Positions 32,439 through 41,080 of a stretch of 41,319 bases of DNA are shown here, one piece after another; position 1 is the first letter of the stretch; every line of letters starts with the position of its first letter. The notes under the pieces are model-generated. The model did no database searches and was not told the DNA's origin. It was given only the letters and a program-made list of their open reading frames with translations. The stretch comes from an uncultured Eubacteriales bacterium (GTDB taxonomy: Bacteria; Bacillota; Clostridia; Oscillospirales; Oscillospiraceae), in contig OMTF01000038.1 of the NCBI GenBank assembly GCA_900313925.1, positions 1 to 41,319 on the forward strand. Reading direction: 5' to 3'. Position numbers and translations under genes: made by a program.

Positions 32439-34004
32439 TTGCAGAAAAATACGATGAGAATTACATATTCGGATTCCCATTCTGTCGCTCCCCAGTCTGT
32501 CCGGCGGCTTCAGCCAAGGAATTTCCTGCGGACTTTATATACGCACGGCTGTCAGGATGCGGAGCTTCTCTGGCACAGCCGCTGGTATTATCCGGCGGTG
32601 CTGCTGGGCGCGTCCTTCTTCCTTTTCACCGGCTGGAACATTGCTGGAATGCTGGCGATGATTCTTCTGCTGGAATTCTTCCGCGTGTTCTGCAGCGATT
32701 TGAAAGCCGGTCTTCTTCCCATTTTTCTGTTTTTCCTGCTGGGATCGAAATATTTCCATGAATTGAATGTCCTGACACCCTGGTGGTGGCTCATCCCGGT
32801 GCACGTGATATGCTCCATCCTCCATTTCCGTCTGCGGAAAAAACGTGTCCGTGTCTGCGGCAACTATAAAAGCATGATTGCCGTGTCCATTGCGCTGATC
32901 TGCGGCGGATGGGGCTATATCTCTTTGGAGGAATATCTGAGTCTTACGACGCTCTACTATGCTTTCGGTCTGGGGTTCATGATGCTTGGCTTTGCGTTCC
33001 TTTATGCGGGGGATATCCAGTACGGAAACTCGCATCGGAATGCGGACACCTATGCCGCCATTCTGTATTGCATGGGCCTCTTTGCTAGCTTTGTCGTATT
33101 GAATTACTACCTGCATTATCGGGAGAGCGTCGAGTTCGGCATTTCCACTTTCGGCGAATATCCCATGGAGTCCGGCATCCTTTTCATGCGGCCCCGAAAT
33201 TACCTGACAACAATTCTTGTCACCACGCTGCCGATGGCTTTTCGCTTTGCTTCGAAGGATAAGCAGCACTATGCCAGTGCGGTTCTGATTTATGTCTGTT
33301 CGATGCTTACCGGTTCCCGAAGCGGGGTTCTGTTTGGAACTCTTGTCTTTGCTGCCTGCCTATATCTCAATTGGATGCATCCTCTCCGGAAAGGACGGCG
33401 GAGGATCGTGCTGGGTCTTGCCATGGCTCTGGGTGCGGTTGTTCTGATTTTCCTTATCAGCCATACCGCTTTCCGCAGCCGCCTGGTAAACGGGGAGCTG
33501 ATTCCCGTAACCGATACGAGGATGGTCTGGCTGAAGCGCTCCGTAGAAGACTTCCTCGCCAATCCCCTGACCGGAATCGGCATCAGCAACATGAAAAATT
33601 CGGTCATCTATATCGGCGTCACAGGCAGCATGGTTTGGTATCATAATTATTTTGAGCAAATCATCGGCAGTATGGGTATTCTTGGTATTCTTGCCTATTC
33701 CTGGCTATTGCGGGACCGCTTCACGCTTTCAATAAAAATGTTCCGCTATGGGGAACCGATGCTGGCTATGACCTACATCGGAATGTTTTTGGTATCCATG
33801 GTCCAGCCCGGCGAGTTCTGTCCTTTGCCGAACGAGCTGATGATCATTCTTCTGTTTGATCTGATGTACGGCGTTGCGGAGCAGAAGGAGCGGCTGAATT
33901 TCAAAACGCATTCCAGCAGCTGGGTTATTCTCCCCCGCAGTTCCGGCAAGCGTATTCGCGGAGGTGCCGCAGCGGTAAAGGATCCGAAGCGCGAATCCCT
34001 TTAA
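32439..34004 (+). CDS. O-antigen ligase/polymerase-like membrane protein
   Basis: A 521-residue membrane protein with about ten to twelve hydrophobic segments and a large external loop. A TTG start at 32439 is favoured because AAGGAG lies nine bases upstream; an ATG at 32454 is the alternative but is too far from that site. The region MLTGSRSGVLFGTLVFAACLY followed by the loop ending RMVWLKRSVEDFLANPLTGIGISN and WYHNYFEQIIGSMGILGIL fits the Wzy_C/O-antigen ligase family (R-x-W and NPL-G-G with a later H-N). In Gram-positives these join polysaccharide units or decorate the envelope. No glycosyltransferase gene is next to it, so the substrate is unclear. Confidence 0.75.
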   Translation: MQKNTMRITYSDSHSVAPQSVRRLQPRNFLRTLYTHGCQDAELLWHSRWYYPAVLLGASFFLFTGWNIAGMLAMILLLEFFRVFCSDLKAGLLPIFLFFLLGSKYFHELNVLTPWWWLIPVHVICSILHFRLRKKRVRVCGNYKSMIAVSIALICGGWGYISLEEYLSLTTLYYAFGLGFMMLGFAFLYAGDIQYGNSHRNADTYAAILYCMGLFASFVVLNYYLHYRESVEFGISTFGEYPMESGILFMRPRNYLTTILVTTLPMAFRFASKDKQHYASAVLIYVCSMLTGSRSGVLFGTLVFAACLYLNWMHPLRKGRRRIVLGLAMALGAVVLIFLISHTAFRSRLVNGELIPVTDTRMVWLKRSVEDFLANPLTGIGISNMKNSVIYIGVTGSMVWYHNYFEQIIGSMGILGILAYSWLLRDRFTLSIKMFRYGEPMLAMTYIGMFLVSMVQPGEFCPLPNELMIILLFDLMYGVAEQKERLNFKTHSSSWVILPRSSGKRIRGGAAAVKDPKRESL

Positions 34005-34026
34005 AATGTGCACACCGCATCAATTT

Positions 34027-34053
34027 CGGCGGAGTTTTCTCCGCCGGTTTTTT
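34027..34053 (+). terminator. Terminator after the O-antigen-ligase-like gene
   Basis: A perfect CGGCGGAG / CTCCGCCG stem with a TTTT loop, followed by GTTTTTTAT. Confidence 0.9.
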
Positions 34054-34093
34054 ATCTTCCGACGCGTCCGGCTGCCATCGGGGAAAGAATTTC

Positions 34094-34121
34094 TTGACTT
34101 TTTTTCCGCACGTTTTACGAT
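34094..34121 (+). promoter_or_regulatory. Promoter of pyk
   Basis: TTGACT (34094-34099), 16 bases, TACGAT (34116-34121), about 40 bases before the start codon. Confidence 0.6.
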
Positions 34122-34163
34122 AGTAATGTTGTTTTTTGTAATGATGTTAAAGGAGTATTGTGC

Positions 34164-35603
34164 ATGAGAAAAACCAAGATCGTCTGCACCTTAGGTCCCG
34201 CTGTAGACAACACCGAAAGTCTTCGCGCGCTAATGACAAGCGGCATGAACTGTGCCCGCTTCAATTTCTCCCACGGCACCCACGCATCCCATCTGGCAAT
34301 GCTCAATCGCTTTAAGGCGGTACGGGATGATCTGGGCTGGCCGATTGCGACCATGCTGGATACCAAAGGTCCTGAAATTCGCATTAGGCAGTTTGCCGAA
34401 GGCTCCGTCCGGCTGAACCCCGGCGATGAGTTTACCCTTACTGTACGAGATATTCCGGGCAATGACAGGCAGGTAAGCATCACCTATAAAGAGCTTCCGC
34501 AGGAGGTTCGCCCCGGTACGCGGATTCTCATTGATGACGGGATTATCGGACTGAAGGTTGAAGAGGTGAAGGGCGAGGATATCCGCTGCACAGTGGAAAG
34601 CGGAGGACTTCTTTCCAATGATAAAGGGGTCAGCATTCCAAATACGCCGATTCATCTCCCCTTCCTCAGTGAACGGGACATAGGAGATCTGAAATTTGCC
34701 GCAGAGAACGATTTTGATTTTATTTCTGCTTCCTTTGTACGTTCTGCGGACGACGTGGAGCAGATTCGGGAGGTTCTGAAAAAGTACGGAGGCCCCGACA
34801 TTCAGATCATTTCAAAGCTGGAAAACCAGCAGGGCGTTGACAATCTGGACGAAATCATTAATGCTTCTGACGGCGTCATGGTCGCCCGCGGGGATCTAGG
34901 GGTCCAGATTCCTCTGGAAAAAGTTCCGATTCTTCAGAAGGAAATCATACGCAAATGCCAGAAAGCCGGAAAGATTGTCATTACGGCTACGCAGATGCTG
35001 GATTCCATGATCCGAAATCCGCGCCCGACAAGAGCCGAAGTTTCCGATGTCGCAAACGCCGTATTTGACGGAACGGACTGTGTTATGCTTTCCGGAGAAA
35101 CGGCAAGCGGAAAATATCCAGTGGAGTCTCTGAAAACCATGGTTGCGGTTGTTACGGAAGCCGAATCCTCCATTGATTACTGGACCGGTTTCAATCGCTC
35201 GGAAGAAGTTGAGAAAACCACGATAAATGACGCCATTACGCATTCCTGCTGCCTTGCGGCACGAGATCTGAATGCAGCAGCTATTCTCTGTGCTTCAAAA
35301 ACCGGCCATACCGCCCGGATGATTTCCCGCTTCCGGCCGCAGTGTCCCATCGTAGCCATGACGATGACGGAAAAAGCCCGAAGGCAGCTGGCGCTGGTAT
35401 GGTCCGTGCACCCGGCGCTGACCGGAACCGTGGATACAACTGATCGCCTGTTCTCCGTCTGTGAAGAAGCCGCCTTCAAGAACCGGCTTGTTCAAAACGG
35501 TGACGTGGTTGTCATCACAGCCGGCGTACCCATCGGAAAGGCTGGATCCACAAATCTAATTAAAGCGGATGTTGTCCATGTAAATCCCGATCCGGGGCTT
35601 TAA
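34164..35603 (+). CDS. pyk: Pyruvate kinase
   Basis: A 479-residue enzyme of glycolysis that makes pyruvate and ATP from phosphoenolpyruvate and ADP. The ATG at 34164 is eight bases after AAAGGAG and matches the usual MRKTKIVCTLGPA start. Conserved blocks are CARFNFSHGTH, MLDTKGPEIR, ISKLENQQGVDNLDEII (catalytic lysine), GVMVARGDLGVQIP (Mg2+ site), ITATQMLDSMIRNPRPTRAE and CVMLSGETASGKYPVES. The C-terminal allosteric domain is present, but the extra PEP-utiliser domain of some Gram-positive enzymes is absent. It is monocistronic between a promoter and a bidirectional terminator. Confidence 0.97.
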   Translation: MRKTKIVCTLGPAVDNTESLRALMTSGMNCARFNFSHGTHASHLAMLNRFKAVRDDLGWPIATMLDTKGPEIRIRQFAEGSVRLNPGDEFTLTVRDIPGNDRQVSITYKELPQEVRPGTRILIDDGIIGLKVEEVKGEDIRCTVESGGLLSNDKGVSIPNTPIHLPFLSERDIGDLKFAAENDFDFISASFVRSADDVEQIREVLKKYGGPDIQIISKLENQQGVDNLDEIINASDGVMVARGDLGVQIPLEKVPILQKEIIRKCQKAGKIVITATQMLDSMIRNPRPTRAEVSDVANAVFDGTDCVMLSGETASGKYPVESLKTMVAVVTEAESSIDYWTGFNRSEEVEKTTINDAITHSCCLAARDLNAAAILCASKTGHTARMISRFRPQCPIVAMTMTEKARRQLALVWSVHPALTGTVDTTDRLFSVCEEAAFKNRLVQNGDVVVITAGVPIGKAGSTNLIKADVVHVNPDPGL

Positions 35604-35605
35604 AC

Positions 35606-35650
35606 AGGAAAAAAGCAGGCTTGCCTTCCGTTAAAGGCAGGTCTGCTTCT
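35606..35650 (+). terminator. Bidirectional terminator between pyk and the ArsR gene
   Basis: AAGCAGGCTTGCCT pairs with AGGCAGGTCTGCTT around TCCGTTAA. The minus-strand side runs into TTTTTT, the plus-strand side into CTTATT, so it can close both convergent genes. Confidence 0.85.
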
Positions 35651-35666
35651 TATTGGTTCTTTTCTT

Positions 35667-35981
35667 TTATTTTTCCTCGATATGTTCTCTTCCGGTGGAT
35701 ATGATGGTTTTTACATGCTCATCGGCAAGGGAATACAGCATGGACTTTCCCGCGCGTCTGGAAGCAACCAGTTTCGAAGTTTTAAGGATTTTCAGCTGAT
35801 GGGAAACCGCCGACTGGTTCAGCCCCAGATTTTCTGAAATCTCGCTGACGTTTCGTTCTCCGTTATAGAGATAATACAGAATCCGAATACGGGTTGAGTC
35901 TCCAAAGACTTTAAACAGCTCTGCAAGATCAATCAATTCGTTTTCCGACATCGGTTCTGAATCTTCCCTCTGCATCCGCAA
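35667..35981 (-). CDS. ArsR-family metal-sensing repressor, CzrA/SmtB type
   Basis: A 104-residue winged-helix protein. The DNA-binding helices are ISENLGLNQSAVSHQLKILKTSKLV (about 49-73), followed by a wing with RRAGKSMLYSLAD. The C-terminal helix reads DEHVKTIISTGREHIEE, placing D and H, then H and E, at the spacing used for the alpha-5 zinc/cobalt site of CzrA-like sensors. No cysteine metal motif is seen in the recognition helix, so the alpha-3 (ArsR/CadC) site is absent. It probably responds to zinc or a similar metal. No exporter lies next to it, so its targets are elsewhere. The true start may be an internal ATG (MSENELIDL). Confidence 0.85.
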   Translation of the reverse strand: MRMQREDSEPMSENELIDLAELFKVFGDSTRIRILYYLYNGERNVSEISENLGLNQSAVSHQLKILKTSKLVASRRAGKSMLYSLADEHVKTIISTGREHIEEK

Positions 35982-36106
35982 AGTTCTCCTTTCCGTTCTT
36001 CGACTGGCCTTATTCTAGCATTCGCTGCAACTGCACGCAAAGCACTAACGTTCCGGAGAAGACTGCACAATGCGATGCCGGCCCATTGCAGAAAGGGATC
36101 GCCATA

Positions 36107-37069
36107 TTAATTATTCACCCCGTGGTGAGCCATATAGCTGTCCGTCGTCAAAGCCGCAAAGCGATACCCGTTTCTTCTTCCCCAGCGGAGTACCGTTTCC
36201 ATTGCCTCGATAGTTTCATGATTAAGATCGTGGCAGAGAACTATCGGTATATCCTTATCCCGAATTCCCCTCATAATGCTCTGCGCAATTCGATCCTTGT
36301 CCGGATCTCCATCCGCATCTGTGCTGTCTACATTCCAGTCACAGTAAGAGTATCCCTTTTCCGTAGCTTCCTTTACCAGCTCGCTCATGATCCCGTCGCA
36401 GTAGTTAGCACTGATTGTGTTTGAACTCCCTCCAGGAAACCGCATCAGGTTCGTCGTGGAGCCGGTCTGCGCCTGGATAATTTCCTGCATCCGGTTGAAA
36501 TCGTCCCAGAACGCTCCCGGGCTGGAGTATATCCGTTCATATCGATGGCTGTATGTGTGGACTCCGATGGCATGTCCGGCAGCGGCTTCTTTCTGGAGCA
36601 TACCCTGGTATTCCGAAAACTGGTTTGTAACGAAAAATGTCACATGGGCATCATACTTTGCAAGAATATCCAGCAGCTCCTGTGTATTCTCGCACGGCCC
36701 GTCGTCAAATGTGAGATACACAGTCTTTCCCGTTCCAACATTCCATAGCCCCGATTGCATACGGCTGTGATGCGTGTCTGGCTGCCGGTAATTTGGCCTG
36801 TATACCTGAGGACCGGAAGCATTGGCGCCAATACTTCCCGTCCTTTGTTTCTCTGTATTGATCTCATAGGCTCCAGAGAGCACTGTTTTAACAGTTTTTG
36901 GTAAGTTCCGTAGAGGGGCGTTTTCCGCAGACGATTCCCTTGCCGTGATTATCCAGTTGCAGAGCAGCGCCACGATTAAAATAACAGAAAGAACTCCAAC
37001 GACTGTGCCTGCATGCTCCTGCATCTTCCGCAACAGGTTCTGGAAAGGATTTTTTTTCTTGTCGGACAT
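36107..37069 (-). CDS. Membrane-anchored polysaccharide deacetylase (NodB homology)
   Basis: A 320-residue protein. One N-terminal membrane segment (about 21-45, VVGVLSVILIVALLCNWII) anchors it, and a linker leads to a NodB-type catalytic domain from about 115. The motifs are TFDDGP (base and metal aspartates), HTYSH (metal histidines), RFPGG, DWNVDSTDA and LCHD. All five are intact, so it should deacetylate peptidoglycan or another amino-sugar polymer outside the cell. It is transcribed alone, in the same direction as the ArsR gene. The start has no strong alternative. Confidence 0.92.
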   Translation of the reverse strand: MSDKKKNPFQNLLRKMQEHAGTVVGVLSVILIVALLCNWIITARESSAENAPLRNLPKTVKTVLSGAYEINTEKQRTGSIGANASGPQVYRPNYRQPDTHHSRMQSGLWNVGTGKTVYLTFDDGPCENTQELLDILAKYDAHVTFFVTNQFSEYQGMLQKEAAAGHAIGVHTYSHRYERIYSSPGAFWDDFNRMQEIIQAQTGSTTNLMRFPGGSSNTISANYCDGIMSELVKEATEKGYSYCDWNVDSTDADGDPDKDRIAQSIMRGIRDKDIPIVLCHDLNHETIEAMETVLRWGRRNGYRFAALTTDSYMAHHGVNN

Positions 37070-37204
37070 GCTTTCCTACCGCGTTCTTCTCTTTTTCTCC
37101 CTCAATTTATCTAATACCCAGAAAAATTTCGTCTGAATTTTCTTTGTAGAAAAATATTCAGCTCTATTGTACTTTACGATGCGAAAATAGTAAATAGAAA
37201 GAAA

Positions 37205-37236
37205 CTGCATCAAATGACATTTGTCACCTGACGCAG
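37205..37236 (-). terminator. Terminator after the DUF6465-like gene
   Basis: On the minus strand CTGCGTCAGGTGAC pairs with GTCATTTGATGCAG (G-T pairs included), followed by TTTCTTTC. Confidence 0.7.
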
Positions 37237-37255
37237 CCTCCGTTAAGCGTTCATA

Positions 37256-37606
37256 TCATATTTCGAAGCTTCCTGTTTCTTCGCCATTCGCAACAACATA
37301 CACCCGGCCTTCTTCAGGCTTCACGTACAGTTCCATAGTTTTCAGAATCACAGCAGCGCCTTTCTGGCTTCTGTAAAACTCCTCTGCACGCTTCTGCAGA
37401 TCCGCCGCGGTAAAGGACTTTCCGGCAAACTGCACTTCGATCGATACGGTGGGTTTTTTCACCGCCGGTTTTTTCTTGCTGGCAACCGTATTTTTTACTG
37501 TCTTTTTCGCTGTCTTCAAGGCTGTTTCCGCTTTGGCCTCGGCTGCCTTAACCTTTTTTTCCGCCTTTTTGGCCGCTTCGGCTCCGCTTTCTTTCTCTGT
37601 ACTCAT
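37256..37606 (-). CDS. DUF6465-like protein with a lysine/alanine-rich N-terminus
   Basis: A 116-residue protein. The start at 37606 is supported by GAGGTGA about six bases upstream. Residues 8-50 are almost only lysine, alanine, glutamate and valine repeats (for example KKAEKKVKAAEAKAETALK and KKPAVKKPTV), like the tails of histone-like or DNA-compacting proteins. The C-terminal 65 residues (SIEVQFAGKSFTAADLQKRA, then YVKPEEGRVYVVANGEETGSFEI) match the DUF6465 pattern seen in many Clostridia. Its function is unknown. The tail suggests nucleic-acid or polyanion binding, which is inference. The gene is transcribed alone with its own terminator. Confidence 0.75.
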   Translation of the reverse strand: MSTEKESGAEAAKKAEKKVKAAEAKAETALKTAKKTVKNTVASKKKPAVKKPTVSIEVQFAGKSFTAADLQKRAEEFYRSQKGAAVILKTMELYVKPEEGRVYVVANGEETGSFEI

Positions 37607-37749
37607 GGAAATCACCTCATTTTTCCGCAAAGTGCTTTCGCATTTTTTATTCCTGTTTCTAGAAAAATTATAAATCGCATCCATTTTTTGCGCAATGGAC
37701 ACAATCCTTAACATATAGGGCCTTTCTCTTCCGGCTTTTTGGCAACTTT

Positions 37750-38415
37750 TTAGAGATTTTTCCTTTTCTTCTCCGCTTTGGAGTCCTGCTCCTGCTTCTT
37801 TTCCGTTTTCCCATCCGAAGCAATATGCCCTGCCCGCACATGCGGTTCAATCCACTGATGGAGGGAATAATCCCACAGGATACGCGAGCCTTCTGCCGTA
37901 TGCTGGTTGCGTTCCAGGATCTGATCTTCCGTCACATGGTGCTCTACCCACCCCTGTCCGTCAATCGAGTTGTTAAGCATTGTCGGCTGGAGGTTATCCA
38001 TTGTATTGGCAAAGCGGGCTTCCTGGGTTTCTCCGGCATCGAATTCCTCCCATAGCGCTCGAATCTTATCTGCCTGATCCGCCGGAAGCATGGCGAACAG
38101 ACGGTCCGCCGCGTCCGCCTCCCGGCGGGTTTGGGTTTCCTTTGCCGCCTCGTCATAGGCATAGGTATCCCCGGCATAAATTTCTACCAGGTCGTGAATC
38201 AGCACCATAGCAACAGTCTTCAAAACGTCGATCGGCGTATTGGAATATTCGCTCAGCAAAAGAGTCATGACCGCCATGTGCCAGGCGTGCTCCGCATCAT
38301 TTTCTCTGCGTTTTCCGTCCGATAGATAGGTCTGCCGTTCTACAAACTTTTCCTTATCAATTTCAAGCAGGAACTGGAGCTGTTTTTCCAGTCGCTTCCC
38401 GTTCGTTTTTTCCAT
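37750..38415 (-). CDS. HD-domain hydrolase, YfbR/HDDC2-like
   Basis: A 221-residue protein. The metal motif is complete: H in NDAEHAWHMAVM, the HD pair in VLIHDLVEIYAGDT, and a later D in FANTMDNLQP. The order H...HD...D and the sequence RRENDAEHAWH are typical of the HDDC2/5'-deoxynucleotidase group, which dephosphorylates deoxynucleoside monophosphates. The last 25 residues (EKKQEQDSKAEKKRKNL) form a charged tail of no known role. It is separated from the CpXC gene upstream by a terminator. GAGG precedes the ATG at 38415. It is a cytoplasmic enzyme. Confidence 0.85.
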   Translation of the reverse strand: MEKTNGKRLEKQLQFLLEIDKEKFVERQTYLSDGKRRENDAEHAWHMAVMTLLLSEYSNTPIDVLKTVAMVLIHDLVEIYAGDTYAYDEAAKETQTRREADAADRLFAMLPADQADKIRALWEEFDAGETQEARFANTMDNLQPTMLNNSIDGQGWVEHHVTEDQILERNQHTAEGSRILWDYSLHQWIEPHVRAGHIASDGKTEKKQEQDSKAEKKRKNL

Positions 38416-38461
38416 AATTTTTTCCTCTTTCTCTTTTGCGCCGTCCTGAGGGTAAAAATAG

Positions 38462-38496
38462 GGCCGAAATTCCGGCTTGCCCGCTAAATTTCGGCC
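38462..38496 (-). terminator. Bidirectional terminator between the CpXC and HD genes
   Basis: GGCCGAAATT pairs with AATTTCGGCC around a 15-base loop. Minus-strand reading continues CTATTTTT, plus-strand reading TGTTTTTC. Confidence 0.7.
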
Positions 38497-38502
38497 TGTT
38501 TT

Positions 38503-39180
38503 TCAGTTTTTCCGAAACAGTCCCACGCTCTGAATCCGCCGCAGCGCCCAGGCGGAATCAATGACGATATCATCCTGCCGAACTTCCGGCAGTCCGGTTC
38601 CAATCTGCTCACAGGCCGTCTGGTACACGATCCCATTTAACGCCACCGTTGCCACGCACTTGTTACCGGAGGTAAACATCAGACGGTTGATCCCCTCGCT
38701 GTCCGTGCAGAAAAAGACATCGTCCGCTTTCAGTTCCGGTTTTTGGGATCGGATCCGCGACGCATAGATGATTTTCAGACATTCGATAATGCGGTCGTCC
38801 CATCCGGCATCGAAAATTGCCAACTTTTCCACCAGCTGATTCTGAGATACGACAATCCGGTAAAGATAATCCGTTGAATCCGGCAGCACCGGCTGCCCCG
38901 GTACCGTCTGACCCCGGAACAGGTTCTCCGCCATGGTAAAAGTCTGCGCATCCTGTACATAGTAGATCATTAGTTTGCTCTCTACTTCATGGTACAGGCA
39001 TCCGTAGTCCACTTCCATTACTTCCCCGCAGGCGGGGCAGGTAAAGAGAAATGCGGAGCGATCCCGCACGGCCTGCTTCAAGTGTGGATTATCTTCCGTA
39101 TTGATTGTGCTCCAAATGGTGAAGTCCGACTCTTTTCCGCAATGGGAACAGGTTACTTTCTTATCACAGGAATTTGACAT
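38503..39180 (-). CDS. CpXC domain protein
   Basis: A 225-residue protein starting at 39180 (MSNSCDKKVTCSHCG), with GAGG a few bases upstream; the frame extends to 39213 without support. The N-terminus has the two C-x2-C pairs that define CpXC (CSHCGKES, then FTCPACGEVMEVDYGCLYHE), probably binding zinc. The rest is a mixed alpha/beta region of unknown role with conserved ADDVFFCTDSEG and a proline-rich middle. CpXC proteins are common in Clostridia but have no assigned function. It lies divergent from the MscS gene. Confidence 0.8.
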   Translation of the reverse strand: MSNSCDKKVTCSHCGKESDFTIWSTINTEDNPHLKQAVRDRSAFLFTCPACGEVMEVDYGCLYHEVESKLMIYYVQDAQTFTMAENLFRGQTVPGQPVLPDSTDYLYRIVVSQNQLVEKLAIFDAGWDDRIIECLKIIYASRIRSQKPELKADDVFFCTDSEGINRLMFTSGNKCVATVALNGIVYQTACEQIGTGLPEVRQDDIVIDSAWALRRIQSVGLFRKN

Positions 39181-39464
39181 ATCGGCCTCGCATTCCTCTA
39201 CAATTTTTCTCAACGGGCTCTATTATAGGTCGAACTTTTTACTTTTGCTACCTTCCCGCAACATTTCCGCACAATGAACAATTTCTGTACCGCGCGCCGT
39301 GCCGCCTTTGGTCGCAATGCCCTCTGCCGTCCGACGGGCGGAGCGGACCTCTTCCGCCCTGTGTTTTTCCGTCTGCTACTACATCGGTTCTTTTCAGAAC
39401 CCGCGCTCCGTATGGTAATATAGATTTATTCAAATTCGCACCAAAACAGAAAGTGAGGTTCGCT

Positions 39465-40295
39465 ATGAGTTTTTTTGATACGCTGGAGAAAATCAAAATC
39501 GGAACGGTTTCTCTGAACGCTCTTTTGAGCGCCGTAATTGTTTACATTCTCTGCCGCATTGTCATTCACTGGGTGAAGAAATTCGTGGGAAAGGGGCTGG
39601 AGAAAACCAGTCTGGACAAAGGGGTGCAGAGCTTTACCCTGTCCGCTATCAACATTGTAGCCTGGTGCGTTGCCGTGCTGCTGATTGCCGACTGCCTGGA
39701 TATTCCCATCGCTTCCCTTGTGGCGGTCTTCAGCGTAGTCGGCGTGGCCGTCTCCCTCTCTGTGCAGGGAATCCTCTCCAATTTATTTTCCGGTCTGATA
39801 ATTCTTCTGACCCGTCCCTTCAAAGTCGGCGATTTTGTAAAAATAGGAGAAACTTCGGGAACGGTGCAGCGTATCGGGATGTTTCATTCAGTGCTGCTGA
39901 CTGTCGACGGAAAGGACGCGTTCGTCCCGAACAGCTCCATAACCGCAGCCAATATTGAAAACTACTCGGATACGGACTGCAGGCGCGTCGAGATGAAGCT
40001 TTCGGTTCCCATGGATGTATCGGCTGCAGCCGTACGCGGCGCCGTGATGGGGGTTATCCAGAACAGCGAGAAAATACTTAAAACGCCGGCTCCCTCCGTC
40101 TCCGTTGAATCCCTCGGCAGTACCGCACATTATATCTGCTACGTTTACTGCCGGGCAAAGGACTATTGGGATGTTCTCTACAGCCTGAACGAGGAAACTC
40201 TCGGAGTTTTCCAGAAGCTTGGCATTTCCCCGCCGTCAAGCCGGATGCATATTGAAGTCGCCCGAAGCCTCGCTTCTCCCGCTGCAGAAAAATAA
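39465..40295 (+). CDS. Small-conductance mechanosensitive channel, MscS family
   Basis: A 276-residue channel. The start at 39465 is supported by GAGG seven bases upstream; the open frame before it (to 39174) covers non-coding DNA. Three membrane segments are seen; the third, pore-lining one has the small-residue pattern VVGVAVSLSVQGILSNLFSGLIILLTRPFKVGDFV. The beta domain follows (GTVQRIGMFHSVLLTVDGKDAFVPNSSI) and then the C-terminal vestibule. It forms a heptameric safety valve under osmotic downshock. It is monocistronic, and 300 bases of upstream sequence hold no other gene. Confidence 0.94.
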   Translation: MSFFDTLEKIKIGTVSLNALLSAVIVYILCRIVIHWVKKFVGKGLEKTSLDKGVQSFTLSAINIVAWCVAVLLIADCLDIPIASLVAVFSVVGVAVSLSVQGILSNLFSGLIILLTRPFKVGDFVKIGETSGTVQRIGMFHSVLLTVDGKDAFVPNSSITAANIENYSDTDCRRVEMKLSVPMDVSAAAVRGAVMGVIQNSEKILKTPAPSVSVESLGSTAHYICYVYCRAKDYWDVLYSLNEETLGVFQKLGISPPSSRMHIEVARSLASPAAEK

Positions 40296-40297
40296 AT

Positions 40298-40321
40298 GCG
40301 CCCTCTGAAAGCAGAGAGCGC
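40298..40321 (-). terminator. Terminator between MscS and the lipoprotein gene
   Basis: GCGCCCTCT pairs with AGAGAGCGC around GAAAGC (one mismatch). The minus strand continues ATTTATTTTT, so it ends the lipoprotein transcript. Confidence 0.65.
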
Positions 40322-40347
40322 CATTATTCCTTACGCCGCGAACGGCT

Positions 40348-40887
40348 TTATTCGACCATAACAACCAGGTACTGTGCCTGCTGCAGCGTGTATGCCGCCG
40401 TGCTGTAAACCGCATAGGCAAAGCCGTTGCTTTGCCATATCATTAGATGAATCTCGTCTCCGCAGCCCTTGAACTGCACCACGCTGCCATCAATATCCTG
40501 CGACTGCACGCTCTCATAAGTGGTGTTTACGCCGCTTATATCCTGGTTCTCCTTTCCGAGCACGGAAAGGTCCCCTTTGCGGAACATCAGGGTATCCCCG
40601 GAGGAGGCGGTATAGACCGCTTCCACCATTCCCTCCATAGCACGGAAGGTGGACTCCTTCGCATCGGCCGGCTCGGGATAGGTAAAGTCGAATCCAACGG
40701 CGTCGCACGCCTCTTCAATACTGCCGTAATCCGTCCAGGGATTCGCTATGGAGGTTGTGCTTTCGCTGCTCTGGGCGGTTTCTGTCGGTGTCGCGGATGA
40801 TTCCGGCTCCGCCGTACCGCAGGCCGCCGTGAATATAAGTATAAGCACTGTCAGAAGCAGTGCGGCAATTCGAATCGTTTTTCTCAT
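40348..40887 (-). CDS. Putative lipoprotein (DUF4367-like)
   Basis: A 179-residue secreted protein. The signal peptide (MRKTIRIAALLLTVLILIF) ends in a lipobox, FTAAC, with the cysteine at 23 as the lipidation site. A serine/threonine-rich linker follows, and then a domain with NPWTDYGSIEEACDAVGF, which resembles the start of the DUF4367-like extracellular domains of Clostridia, and strands around DTLMFRKGDLSVLG and EIHLMIWQSNGFAYAVYS. The role is unknown. It is anchored at the outer face of the membrane and transcribed alone. Confidence 0.8.
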   Translation of the reverse strand: MRKTIRIAALLLTVLILIFTAACGTAEPESSATPTETAQSSESTTSIANPWTDYGSIEEACDAVGFDFTYPEPADAKESTFRAMEGMVEAVYTASSGDTLMFRKGDLSVLGKENQDISGVNTTYESVQSQDIDGSVVQFKGCGDEIHLMIWQSNGFAYAVYSTAAYTLQQAQYLVVMVE

Positions 40888-40944
40888 CGTTGCGCCCCCT
40901 TATCTTCGCAGAATCTTATTCTTTATTATATCGGAAGATGACAG

Positions 40945-40973
40945 AACCCGCAATCCGAAATGGATTGCGGGTT
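40945..40973 (-). terminator. Terminator after tRNA-Trp
   Basis: A perfect 12-bp stem AACCCGCAATCC / GGATTGCGGGTT with a five-base loop lies just after the tRNA 3' end. The T-run after it is weak (CTGTCATCTTCC). Confidence 0.65.
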
Positions 40974-40977
40974 GAAC

Positions 40978-41053
40978 TGGCAGGGGAAGAAAGTTTCGAA
41001 CTCTCGGCCTACGGTTTTGGAGACCGTCGCTCTACCAACTGAGCTATTCCCCT
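40978..41053 (-). tRNA. tRNA-Trp (CCA)
   Basis: A 76-base cloverleaf on the minus strand: acceptor AGGGGAA/TTCCCCT, D arm GCTCAGTTGGTAGAGC, anticodon stem ACGGT/ACCGT around CTCCAAA (anticodon CCA), T arm GAGAGTTCGAAACTTTC, and an encoded CCA after discriminator G. Confidence 0.95.
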
Positions 41054-41080
41054 AAAAAAGCGGCCCTTGAAGGCCGCTTT
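41054..41080 (-). terminator. Terminator-like hairpin between tRNA-Met and tRNA-Trp
   Basis: On the minus strand AAAAGCGGCC / GGCCGCTTTTTT around TTCAAG. The T-run ends exactly one base before the first nucleotide of tRNA-Trp. It may act as a partial terminator or as a processing signal. Confidence 0.6.
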
